Assembly: GCA_003161435.1 (NCBI GenBank)
Contig: PMOS01000016.1
Span: forward strand, 1-62,180
Origin: Vulcanimicrobiota bacterium
Lineage (GTDB): Bacteria > Vulcanimicrobiota > Vulcanimicrobiia > Vulcanimicrobiales > Vulcanimicrobiaceae
Direction of reading: 5' to 3'
DNA: 62,180 bases
Shown: positions 1 to 6,708 of the stretch, piece by piece
How the letters are laid out: each line of letters starts with the position of its first letter
Position numbering within the stretch: position 1 is the stretch's first letter
Position numbers and translations under genes: made by a program
The notes under the pieces: generated by a model
What the model saw: only the letters and a program-made list of their open reading frames with translations
The model's database searches: none
What the model was told of the DNA's origin: nothing

Positions 1-203
1 CACCACGCCCTGGGACACGATCGGAATCGATCACGCGCGTTTCCCAACGGCTCGGGCACTCGACGGTGAAGACCACACTCGACTACTACGCGCACTGCGT
101 TCCGCAGGACGAAGACCGTCCCGCCGCGCGGTTCGACTTACGACGCCAGCATGCGATAGGGTCCCGGATTGGGTCCCCACGGCGGAGCGCGACGCCCCGC
201 TGA
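1..203 (+). pseudogene. Tyrosine recombinase (integrase), C-terminal remnant
   Basis: The frame ending at the TGA at 201-203 reads ITRVSQRLGHSTVKTTLDYY followed by AH. This is the hallmark C-terminal box of phage-type tyrosine integrases: the LGHS box and, ten to eleven residues later, the DYY pair that contains the nucleophilic tyrosine. Just upstream the family match jumps between frames (HHALG in frame 1 at 1-15, TIGID in frame 2, ITRVSQ in frame 3), so the copy looks frameshifted as well as cut by the window edge. It ends 50 bases from a copy of the tRNA-Phe 3' end, the usual position of an integrase beside its attachment site. It would have catalysed site-specific integration at that tRNA. 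The family is clear; the degree of decay is less certain because the 5' part is missing. Confidence 0.72.
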
Positions 204-209
204 AAATCG

Positions 210-245
210 AAAACCCCGCCAAAACCTTGTAGTGACGGGGCTTTT
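210..245. terminator. Terminator-like hairpin carried with tRNA-Phe copy 1
   Basis: CCCCG at 214-218 pairs with CGGGG at 236-240, flanked by an A run on the left and CTTTT on the right. The same kind of hairpin lies beside the second partial tRNA copy and beside the intact tRNA-Phe. It therefore appears to be the tRNA gene's own terminator, copied together with its 3' end. Confidence 0.55.
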
Positions 246-252
246 CGGAAAG

Positions 253-297
253 TGCCGAGAGGCAGAATCGAACTGCCGACACCAGGTTTTCAGACCA
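253..297 (-). repeat. Partial copy 1 of tRNA-Phe 3' half (attachment-site-like)
   Basis: The segment matches the 3' half of the intact tRNA-Phe gene at 4593-4665: acceptor 3' strand, T arm, variable loop and part of the anticodon arm. One T is missing in the anticodon-loop run. The match stops after the anticodon stem, so no tRNA can form. Such 3'-half copies are the typical product of integrases that use the tRNA 3' half as the crossover core. With the integrase remnant ending at 203 this is best read as an attachment site (attL/attR type). Confidence 0.75.
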
Positions 298-781
298 GCC
301 AGTTGCGGTTTCCGCCGCGGTCCGTCGGCATCCAAAATCATCCAAGAGGCCCGTCATTATGCGGGTTCGGAAGCGTTGAAGCCGTTCAGGGTTGTCCACG
401 GCTGACTACCCCTTTCGAGCCACTTAGGGAACAGTTAGGGAAAGAGTTTCATGGTTGCGGCTGGTTCCGTAGGCTCTTCTGTAGCGGCTCACGCCTTACC
501 GCACTACGGAATCCGCGCTACAATCCCCAGCTTGGGGTGGCATACGGTTGCAGTCGCGGACTTAATCGCCGAGGCCGACGACATCGTTCTTGTCGCGAAT
601 AGTCGCTATGCCAAAGGGCGACGCCAAGCGGCGGAAATCCCAGTCGGCCTCAACTCTCCTGGTTGCCTCCGCGACTCGCATTTTGTGCTCGGCTGCCGAT
701 CCGCTCGGGGTCCCCGCTGGCTGTTTATCAGCGGCTCGTTGGTTCGATTCCAACTCCGGGAGCCATGATTTACGAAGGGAT
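298..781. other. Gene-poor island DNA with a direct repeat
   Basis: No convincing protein gene is visible. Open frames here are shadows, or lack the third-position GC bias of the neighbours. The stretch contains two copies of TTAGGGAA at 424-431 and 435-442 (period 11), which could be integrase arm-type sites, and a tRNA-Asn-like 3' half at 716-765. Base composition is visibly less GC-rich than the core genes, as expected for island DNA. Confidence 0.5.
716..765 (+). other. tRNA-Asn-like 3' half, probably a remnant
   Basis: The segment folds as an anticodon arm (GCTGG/TCAGC around loop CTGTTTA, anticodon GTT = Asn), a 5-base variable loop, a perfect T arm (GTTGG/CCAAC around TTCGATT), the acceptor 3' strand TCCGGGA, G and an encoded CCA. 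The expected 5' acceptor TCCCGGA and a D arm are not at the normal distance. A weak partner, TCCTGGT at 657-663, would need an oversized D region. Either this is another attachment-site fragment or a tRNA interrupted in its 5' half. No stable complete cloverleaf is visible, so I do not call a functional tRNA. Confidence 0.45.
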
Positions 782-1351
782 TCAGCGCGTTGCTGGGCCC
801 CTTTGTTCGTCTTTGGGGATGCCGCCATCGAGATATGCGCCGACCTGCGCCTCCTTGACGAAGTCGGCCGGGTATCGAGCGAGAAATCTCTTGACGAGGT
901 GATCGCGCTTCGAACGGTAGACGAGGTATTCGAAGTCGATCCAGATCGGCGAGCGCGCTCGCTGGCGCATGACATCGGCGATTGGTTTGAGCGATGTCCA
1001 GATGCGCGGTGCCGTATCGTGGTAGCCGCCGAAGAGCTCTTCATCGAGCACGCCGCGATTGAGTAAGCGCGCGACCGTCTGGTAATGCGCTCCGACTGCG
1101 AGCACGCGCGGCTCGACGACCGGCGAGGTCAGGGACTCGACCGTGGTCGGATCGGTCATGTCGCACGTCGCGAGGAAGTGCCGCGCCGCGCTCATCTCCG
1201 GCGACTGATACGACGTCATGATGTCGAGATACGCCTGAAGCTGATTCGCGAGGCGCAGATGCCGCAACTGAAGGACCGCTGCCGTAGAAGCGACCAGCAC
1301 GATAAGGGCGCTCGCGACTGACGCGAGCGCGGTGAGGGCTTCCCAAGACAC
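782..1351 (-). CDS. DUF4760-like membrane-anchored protein
   Basis: The 189-residue protein begins with a single hydrophobic segment (about residues 4-27), followed by a soluble helical domain. The pattern of a membrane anchor, then QLRHLRLANQLQAYLDI, a YQSPEM-type region and a later FEYLVYR motif resembles DUF4760 proteins, which have no established biochemical role. They are small inner-membrane-anchored proteins often carried on genomic islands. Here the gene sits between two partial tRNA-Phe copies and is the only intact gene of that segment, so it is probably island cargo. It has no operon partner. The start at 1351 is the first ATG of the frame and leaves the hydrophobic segment at the N-terminus. 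The family assignment is from remembered sequence pattern only. Confidence 0.7.
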   Translation of the reverse strand: MSWEALTALASVASALIVLVASTAAVLQLRHLRLANQLQAYLDIMTSYQSPEMSAARHFLATCDMTDPTTVESLTSPVVEPRVLAVGAHYQTVARLLNRGVLDEELFGGYHDTAPRIWTSLKPIADVMRQRARSPIWIDFEYLVYRSKRDHLVKRFLARYPADFVKEAQVGAYLDGGIPKDEQRGPATR

Positions 1352-1445
1352 CGGCGATCCCTTCTCGGCAGCGCGCGCCGGCCCATTTAGCGCTCAGCGC
1401 ATCGCCTTGGCGGTGCGCGCCCTCGCGCTGCTTCGGGAACTGTTC

Positions 1446-1640
1446 ATGGACCTCGGCGACCGTCGCATCGCCAATGCGATCCAGGGGCTTCTCCCAAAGG
1501 CGACGACCGACCGTGAAACCGTCGGTGCGTACGTCGCGCGCTGGCTGTCAACGCTCACCATCGAAGCATCGACCGTGTCGCGGTATCGCAGCCTCGCGCG
1601 TACCGTCGAAGGCTTGTCGACATTCTGGAAGCACGGACCT
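1446..1640 (+). pseudogene. Tyrosine integrase N-terminal (core-binding) remnant
   Basis: The frame contains VGAYVARWLSTL followed by STVSRYRSLARTVEG, the look of the SAM-like core-binding domain of phage integrases (an xVxxYxxxWL segment, then a TxxxYxxLxR segment). The homology stops abruptly, and the frame then runs into the hairpin and tRNA-Phe copy at 1665-1748. No catalytic domain follows. It is therefore a truncated integrase lying at the end of the element bounded by the tRNA copies at 253 and 1705. It cannot be the missing 5' part of the remnant at 1-203, because it lies downstream of that remnant on the same strand. The domain call rests on a short stretch. Confidence 0.42.
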
Positions 1641-1664
1641 GTGACGGCTCGCCAGGGAAGCAAG

Positions 1665-1697
1665 AAACCCCGCCAGAGCCTTGCAACGACGGGGTTT
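1665..1697. terminator. Terminator-like hairpin carried with tRNA-Phe copy 2
   Basis: AAACCCCG at 1665-1672 pairs perfectly with CGGGGTTT at 1690-1697 (8 bp). It lies eight bases before the second partial tRNA copy, just as the terminators at 210-245 and 4565-4587 sit before the other two copies. Confidence 0.55.
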
Positions 1698-1704
1698 CCG
1701 AATG

Positions 1705-1748
1705 TGCCGAGAGACAGAATCGAACTGTCGACACCAGGTTTTTCAACA
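1705..1748 (-). repeat. Partial copy 2 of tRNA-Phe 3' half, with compensatory T-stem change
   Basis: The segment matches the tRNA-Phe 3' half, with the match ending in the anticodon loop. In the T stem one G-C pair is replaced by A-T on both sides (GGCAG/CTGCC becomes GACAG/CTGTC), so the stem still pairs. That suggests descent from a functional tRNA-Phe of another host rather than random decay of the local copy. Confidence 0.75.
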
Positions 1749-2170
1749 ACACGTCCACGGCTGCGTGCGGCTCGCCTCACGAGGAAACTCCGGGCGGCAT
1801 TCGTGCCATAAGAGGCAACTAGTGTCCCCACCAAGACCCTTGACACCGGTCGGTGACCGCAATTAGCATGCTCGACCGGGGCCAGCCGTACGCCAACGGG
1901 AGTTGAACTTCTTGGACTCGCCCTGAACAGCCCTGGCAGGCCCTACTCCCTCGCGAAATCTGCGCTCCGGTCCTGGCTGGCCCTGCTGAGACCTGTCTCG
2001 GAGGGCACCGTTTGTAGCACCGTGTGTAGCAGCAGCCTCCCGAACCACCGGCCCAGCGAGTCGATTCGCTCCTGCAAAGATTTGCAGAGGCCAGAGGCAG
2101 CCAGTCGCGCCCGAGGGCCTGATCGACCACGCCTGGTAGTGGGGCTCATGGAAGAAGACTACTTAGGCGC
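1749..2170. other. Gene-poor island DNA
   Basis: About 420 bases without a recognisable gene. Open frames on the minus strand (to about 2149) are Cys/Arg-rich and match nothing I know. A TGTCCCCAC motif at 1823-1831 recurs near the other attachment-like sites (172-180, 4512-4533). Confidence 0.4.
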
Positions 2171-2431
2171 ATGTACGCAGCCGTTGATCAGCTCACCAAA
2201 TATGGGCGAGCGTTAGGACCGCAGCATCTGACTTCGCACGAATACCAGAAATTTTCCTTCCTGGCCGCGACACCGCAGAAGCCGCAGACACTTTCGTGGG
2301 ATGCGCTGCAAACGTACGAGGACGGTACCGTCGTACGCTGGACGGGAAGCCCGAGCAGCGACACGCCCCCACTCACAAATCGAGATTACGAACCCGCGCA
2401 ATCCCGGAGATTGCCGACCAAGGAGACACGA
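2171..2431 (+). pseudogene. YcnI-like (DUF1775) C-terminal fragment
   Basis: The translated segment includes FSFLAATP, then LSWDALQTYEDGTVVRWTG and a DTPP tail. This is the C-terminal part of DUF1775/YcnI domains, which are periplasmic proteins of copper-handling loci. The signal peptide and first half of the domain, including the copper-binding N-terminus, are absent. Its frame stays open straight into the cytochrome c gene without a stop. The most economical reading is a truncated ycnI left from a longer copper operon, cut by an insertion or deletion around 2170-2220. A ycnI-cytochrome c fusion is possible but less likely, because the downstream gene has its own Shine-Dalgarno and signal peptide. 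Confidence 0.62.
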
Positions 2432-3010
2432 ATGAACCGTGCTCTTACCTGTTTTACAATCGCTCTTGTCCTAGCGGCGTCACCTTGCGGTGCGCGTGCC
2501 GACGTGAATGCCGGAGCCGGGCTCGTGCAGAGCAGCGGCTGCATGGGCTGCCACGGCGCAACCCTGCGAGGCGGCATCGGCCCAACACTGTACGGCATCG
2601 AACACCGCCGAACGGCAGCGCAAATTGCCAACGCCATCAAGAATCCGACGACGCCGATGCCGAAATTCCCCTTGAGCGACTCACAGATCCAAGACGTCGT
2701 CGCGTATCTCTCGTCACTCGACGGGGGCGGCGGTCAACCCGTCGCCACGCTCAGCCCAGCGAAACCCGAAAATCACGCCGTCTTGACCGTGCGATTCCCA
2801 GGCACCCCGCCCAGGCACGTCACGGCCGTCCCTGCGATGCATATGGGCGGGAGCGGTATGGATAGCGCGCGGGTGACTTTGCACCCGACGAGCGATCCGC
2901 ACGTTTGGAAAGGGGTCGTCTCTTTCTCGATGGGCGGTCCCTGGACAATCGATGTCGTCTACGACGGGAAGCATCTCACCGTCCCGGTGAACGTCGTAGG
3001 TTCCATGTGA
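2432..3010 (+). CDS. Cytochrome c with C-terminal YtkA-like domain
   Basis: The start at 2432 is preceded by AGGAGA at 2421-2426. A signal peptide (residues 1-24, ending ARA) is followed by a small class I cytochrome c: the haem motif CMGCH at residues 37-41 and the axial-ligand region PTTPMPKF (Met76), ending near residue 100. Residues about 110-192 form a second periplasmic domain (HAVLTVRFPG, then HMGGSGMDS and a FSMGGPWTIDVVYDG segment) typical of the YtkA/FixH-like fold. The protein should be exported and could pass electrons to or from the multicopper oxidase encoded immediately downstream (ATGA overlap). The likely role is copper-linked periplasmic redox chemistry; substrate and partner are inferred from context only. 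Confidence 0.85.
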   Translation: MNRALTCFTIALVLAASPCGARADVNAGAGLVQSSGCMGCHGATLRGGIGPTLYGIEHRRTAAQIANAIKNPTTPMPKFPLSDSQIQDVVAYLSSLDGGGGQPVATLSPAKPENHAVLTVRFPGTPPRHVTAVPAMHMGGSGMDSARVTLHPTSDPHVWKGVVSFSMGGPWTIDVVYDGKHLTVPVNVVGSM

Positions 3011-4458
3011 TGCGCCGCGCCGCGTTCGTGCGCGTCACGGCGGCCGGTATCACCGCGGCGGCGCTCCCGCCGCACACAGCGCGGGCGCAAGCGAACGAGA
3101 TCGTCGACTACGTGCTGACGGCGCGGCCGATCACGTTTGCCCCGGCGCCCGGTGTGCGCGTCGACGCCGTCGCGTACGACGGCATGTTGCCGGGTCCCGT
3201 GCTCCGCGTCACGCACGGCCAACGGGTTCGCGTCCGCTATCTCAACCGAACCGGCGAGCCGACATCGGTACATTGGCACGGGATGATCCTCCCGAATGCG
3301 ATGGACGGCGTCGTCGGCATCACGCAGCCGGCGGTCGAACCCTTCGGTTCGTTCCTCTACGAGTTCACGCCCAACCCACCGGGGACACGCTGGTACCACG
3401 ATCATGCAAACGGGTCCGCGCTCATGCGAGGCTTGTTCGGCGTGTTCGTGGTCGAAGACCCGCACGAAGAACGGGCCGACGCCGAATTCGTCGTTGTCCT
3501 GCACGATGTGCCTCAGTACCGCTCGATGGACGCGGCGATGAACGGCACGAGCGACGCCCCAATGACCGATCCGCTCGGATCGAGCGAAATGCGCGCCATG
3601 CGCCCAAGCGATCGGATGGGCGACGAGGTGGCGTACCTGGCACATTGCATCAACGGGGCGACCTATCCGAAGACGGCGGCACTGCCCGTCAAGGTGGGGC
3701 AGCGGGTTCGTTTGCGCATCCTCAACGCGAACCAGACGCAGACCCGCTACGTTCGTCTGGCGGGTCACCGGCTGCGAGTTACCCACGCAGACGGCAATCC
3801 GCTGGCGCAGCCGCTCGAAGTCGACGCACTCCGGATCGGGGTCGCCGAGCGCTACGATGTCTGGTTCGAAGTGCTCAAGCCCGGTGCGTGGTTGTTGCAG
3901 GGTATCTCGAGCGACCCGCTCGCTTTCGAACAGGCCGTGGTCGTACACACGCAAGGCATGGAACAAGCGACGCCCGAGGCGTGTAGCGAGTCACTCACCG
4001 GTGTCGATGTCTTCACGTATGAGAAAGCGGCCGGCGTGGCAGATGGCCCGTTCGTTGACCCGGCGGCGCGGGTGCACAAGCACTTCGTCATCGGCGGCGG
4101 CGAGTACGGCAGCGGCCGCTGGACGCTCAACGGAGCGACATGGCCGCAGACCGAGAAAATCGCGGTGCATCCCGGCGACGGCGTGATCGTCCGTTTCACG
4201 AACAAGACCGACATGGACCACCCGATGCATTTGCACGGCCATGTCTTCGAGATTATCGAGATCGATGGCCGCGCGCTCCGGCGGCCCCTCGCCAAAGACG
4301 TCTCGCTCGTGCGGGCGAACGGCGGCACGCTGACGTGGCATTTCCACGCAAACTCGCCTCCCGGCCGCTGGCTGCTGCACTGTCACAACCAGATCCACAT
4401 GATGGGCGGGATGATGACCGAAGTCACCTATGCGCCGTCGTGGAAGAAGATCGTGTAA
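3010..4458 (+). CDS. Multicopper oxidase
   Basis: The 482-residue protein starts at the ATG that overlaps the upstream stop (ATGA). The N-terminus has RR followed by a hydrophobic stretch ending ARA, compatible with Tat export. All copper ligands of a three-cupredoxin laccase-like enzyme are visible: HWHG at residues 88-91, HDH at 130-132, HPMHLHGH at 404-411, and HCHNQIHMMGGM from 457, supplying the type 1 Cys/His/Met and type 3 His. The enzyme oxidises phenols or metal ions and reduces O2 to water. Next to a cytochrome c/YtkA protein and a ycnI fragment, copper(I) or metal oxidation in the periplasm is the most likely role. The gene is convergent to tRNA-Phe and appears to be integrated cargo. 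Confidence 0.9.
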   Translation: MRRAAFVRVTAAGITAAALPPHTARAQANEIVDYVLTARPITFAPAPGVRVDAVAYDGMLPGPVLRVTHGQRVRVRYLNRTGEPTSVHWHGMILPNAMDGVVGITQPAVEPFGSFLYEFTPNPPGTRWYHDHANGSALMRGLFGVFVVEDPHEERADAEFVVVLHDVPQYRSMDAAMNGTSDAPMTDPLGSSEMRAMRPSDRMGDEVAYLAHCINGATYPKTAALPVKVGQRVRLRILNANQTQTRYVRLAGHRLRVTHADGNPLAQPLEVDALRIGVAERYDVWFEVLKPGAWLLQGISSDPLAFEQAVVVHTQGMEQATPEACSESLTGVDVFTYEKAAGVADGPFVDPAARVHKHFVIGGGEYGSGRWTLNGATWPQTEKIAVHPGDGVIVRFTNKTDMDHPMHLHGHVFEIIEIDGRALRRPLAKDVSLVRANGGTLTWHFHANSPPGRWLLHCHNQIHMMGGMMTEVTYAPSWKKIV

Positions 4459-4511
4459 GCCAATATCGTGAACGGTATTCAAATCCTTCCGCGCAGCGGC
4501 CCCTTCACCGA

Positions 4512-4533
4512 CTGTCCCCACCGCTGTCCCCAC
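4512..4533. repeat. Two CTGTCCCCAC direct repeats next to tRNA-Phe
   Basis: CTGTCCCCAC occurs at 4512-4521 and 4524-4533 (period 12), 60 bases from the tRNA 3' end. TGTCCCCAC recurs at 1823-1831 and GGTCCCCAC at 172-180, each near a partial tRNA copy. Short direct repeats at such distances from the crossover core are what integrase arm-type binding sites look like; this is inference from position and repetition only. Confidence 0.4.
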
Positions 4534-4564
4534 TAAGGGGGAAAGCGCCGTCAGCGGAAAGGGG

Positions 4565-4587
4565 AAAGCCCGCTATTAACGGGCTTT
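4565..4587 (-). terminator. tRNA-Phe terminator
   Basis: A perfect 8-bp stem, AAAGCCCG (4565-4572) with CGGGCTTT (4580-4587), encloses a 7-base loop. It lies just beyond the 3' end of the minus-strand tRNA gene and is followed on that strand by a short T run. It may also stop transcription from the convergent oxidase gene. Confidence 0.65.
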
Positions 4588-4592
4588 AGAAG

Positions 4593-4665
4593 TGCCGAGA
4601 GGCAGAATCGAACTGCCGACACCAGGTTTTTCAGACCTGTGCTCTACCAACTGAGCTATCTCGGC
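4593..4665 (-). tRNA. tRNA-Phe (GAA)
   Basis: On the minus strand the sequence folds as a complete cloverleaf of 73 bases: acceptor GCCGAGA/TCTCGGC, D arm GCTC/GAGC, anticodon stem CAGGT/ACCTG around loop CTGAAAA (anticodon GAA), variable loop GTGTC, T arm GGCAG/CTGCC around TTCGATT, and discriminator A. CCA is not encoded. Two further copies of its 3' half lie at 253-297 and 1705-1748, so it has been used repeatedly as an integration target. Confidence 0.97.
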
Positions 4666-5027
4666 CGGCGACCTGACCCGGTTCGCGTAATCGAACTTCC
4701 GCCCTCCCGATGAAGTGCTTGTTTCGGGGGCAGTACGCGTTGCCGCTTGTGCGCTCGAGCATGCGTGCTAGGCGAGCGCCATTGCCGACAGATCTGGGGG
4801 GTGGCGCGCAAACAAGTTTCCTGCGCTCCTCTGGTTCGCGACCGAGCAACCAAGCCCTCCCTCTGCTGCTGTCCATCAAATAACCGGGTGGGGCCTCGGC
4901 GGCTTCCGAGGAAAACCGGCCCCTGGCTCGAAGCGGCATACCAAACTCGGCATACTTCATACAAAATACCCAGAGCCGCCCCTACACTCGGCGACGACCT
5001 TGGCCGCCGCCGGAGGAAAGTTCTTAC
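4666..5027. promoter_or_regulatory. Long leader/promoter region of the porin gene
   Basis: No gene is visible in these 362 bases. A strong structured element lies at 4890-4923: GGGGCC (4890-4895) can pair with GGCCCC (4918-4923) around an inner hairpin TCGG/CCGA. It could be a structured leader or a terminator reading toward the porin. It does not match the conserved cores I know for SAM, cobalamin or other common riboswitches. The porin Shine-Dalgarno GGAGGAAAG is near 5011-5019. Confidence 0.4.
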
Positions 5028-6584
5028 ATGAAGAAGCTGATCGCGTTTGCATTTGCTTGTGTCTTCGTTCTTGGAACGAGCGGCATTGCGAATGCCGACC
5101 CAGACGCGGCGACCCAAGCGAAGATCGACGCCTTGCAGGCTCAGTTGGACGCGGTAAAAGCGCAACTGGACGTCCTCAAGGCGCAGCAGTTCCTCGCCCC
5201 AGCCCCAGCCCCGGTCGCGACGAACCCGCCCGGCACGGTGCCGGTTCGGGTCAAGACCGACTCGGCGACCTTCCTGATCGGCGGCGAGCAAGTCACCGTC
5301 TACGGAAACTTGGATCTTTCGTTGGACGACACGACGAAGGGCCTCGCGAAATCCTATACGCTAGGTGGCTCTCCGGTCGGCGACGTCGGCTACCTCTCTG
5401 CCGTGTCGACCAACTTGTCGTACATCGGTGTGCGCGGCACGCACAAGCTCGGCCCGCTCAGCGGTCTCGTGTACCAGCTCGAAACGCAAATCGACGTCTC
5501 AGCGACGTCGGGCACGGCCAACACCAACTCCAACAACGACACCGTCGTCAAGGGTGGGCTGACCTCGCGCAATAGCTTCATCGGCATCGCGAACAAGAGC
5601 GGAACGTATCGCATCGGCAAGACCGATGCGCCGTACAAGACGTCGACCGCACGGATGAACCCGTTCAGCGGTGAGCTCGGCGACTACGCGGTAGTCATGG
5701 GCAACACCGGCGGCGACAACCGCGTCGAGTTCGGGACGCGCTTCGACCACGCGGCTTGGTACGACTCTCCGCGCATGGGTCCATGGACGTTTTCGGCCTT
5801 CTTCTCACCGGGACAGAACCGCTCGTTCGACGACGGTAACATCTCGGCCGGCGAGTCGAGCTGCGCCGGGGGTAACGTGCCGGGCAGCGGCGCGCTTCCG
5901 CCGCAGTGCAACGACGGAGCCTTCGGGTCCGCCTTCAGCACGGCGTTGGTGTACGACCACGGTCCGGTCTACCTCACCGGCGCGTACGAGCTGCACAAGA
6001 AGGTCAACCGCACCAGCGACTTGGCCGACCTCGATCCCAACGACGTCGTCGACGAACAAGCGTGGAAGCTCGGCGGTCAATTCCGCCTGGCCAAGGCGAC
6101 GACGGTCGATGCGATCTACGAGAACATGACGCGCTTCGTTCCGCAGTATCTGGAGTATCAGAACGAGCGGACCCGCGACGGCTTCTGGCTCGCGTTGACG
6201 CAGCGGCTGACGCCGAAGAGCGACATCAACTTCGGATGGGCGCGCGCCAACCCGACCCCCGGCGATCCCGGTCAACACAACACGCCGGGCGGAGCCAACC
6301 CCGACAACATGGCGAACATGTACACGATCGCGTACAAGCACGCCATCGATAAGCACGTGTCCTGGTATGCCGACTGGGCCATGACGCTCAACCACCCGGC
6401 GGCCCACTACGATCTGGGCGCCGGCGGACGCGGCATAACGACGGACTGCCACGATGCAACGCCGCTGTCGGCGTTCGATCCCACGATAGCGCCTCCAGCG
6501 CAGCCGGTCAGCTACAGTGGACCGCACTGCTTTGCGGGCGGGAGACTCGAAGGGTTCTCGACAGGGCTAAAACTCACGTTCTGA
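5028..6584 (+). CDS. Outer-membrane porin (16-stranded beta-barrel type)
   Basis: The 518-residue protein has a signal peptide (residues 1-23, ending ANA) and a heptad-like coiled segment of about 30 residues just after it (AKIDALQAQLDAVKAQLDVL), then a proline-rich linker. A long barrel of alternating strands follows (VYGNLDLSLD, SYIGVRGTHKLG, YRIGKTDAPYKT and others), ending with the outer-membrane signature of a C-terminal phenylalanine (GLKLTF). The strand pattern resembles the Gram-negative porin family (OmpC/Neisserial type). It would sit in the outer membrane and let small solutes diffuse. The coiled N-terminus suggests anchoring to the wall or trimer stabilisation. Next to sulfate-activation genes it might favour sulfate, but a strong terminator separates them, so co-function is speculative. 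Confidence 0.85.
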   Translation: MKKLIAFAFACVFVLGTSGIANADPDAATQAKIDALQAQLDAVKAQLDVLKAQQFLAPAPAPVATNPPGTVPVRVKTDSATFLIGGEQVTVYGNLDLSLDDTTKGLAKSYTLGGSPVGDVGYLSAVSTNLSYIGVRGTHKLGPLSGLVYQLETQIDVSATSGTANTNSNNDTVVKGGLTSRNSFIGIANKSGTYRIGKTDAPYKTSTARMNPFSGELGDYAVVMGNTGGDNRVEFGTRFDHAAWYDSPRMGPWTFSAFFSPGQNRSFDDGNISAGESSCAGGNVPGSGALPPQCNDGAFGSAFSTALVYDHGPVYLTGAYELHKKVNRTSDLADLDPNDVVDEQAWKLGGQFRLAKATTVDAIYENMTRFVPQYLEYQNERTRDGFWLALTQRLTPKSDINFGWARANPTPGDPGQHNTPGGANPDNMANMYTIAYKHAIDKHVSWYADWAMTLNHPAAHYDLGAGGRGITTDCHDATPLSAFDPTIAPPAQPVSYSGPHCFAGGRLEGFSTGLKLTF

Positions 6585-6611
6585 GCGCGAGCCACCCATC
6601 GGGGAGATCGC

Positions 6612-6655
6612 GAGAAACCCCGCTGCGACGATGGTCCGGTGGGGTTTCTCCTTTT
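6612..6655 (+). terminator. Rho-independent terminator after the porin
   Basis: GAGAAACCCC (6612-6621) pairs perfectly with GGGGTTTCTC (6641-6650) and is followed by CTTTT. A 10-bp stem with a T tract 28 bases after the porin stop is a clear intrinsic terminator. An ATG at 6631 that opens the cysD frame lies inside this hairpin, an argument against that upstream start. Confidence 0.85.
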
Positions 6656-6708
6656 GTCGACACGGGTGCAAGCGGAATTTTCGGTCACCGGCGGAGAAAC
6701 GTGCGCCC

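Noticed and set aside
590..1066. Plus-strand frame of 158 codons with an RWFDSN-type segment
   Set aside because: That segment is the translation of a tRNA T arm and acceptor; the rest is antisense to the DUF4760 gene.
1819..2149. Minus-strand frames as a small island gene
   Set aside because: Cys/Arg-rich composition, no ribosome site, no recognisable family and no consistent codon bias.
4890..4923. SAM or other sulfur-related riboswitch before the porin
   Set aside because: None of the conserved core sequences of the known classes are present; only generic GC-rich hairpins are seen.
6631..6708. ATG at 6631 as cysD start
   Set aside because: It lies inside the porin terminator hairpin and would add 26 residues not found in CysD proteins.
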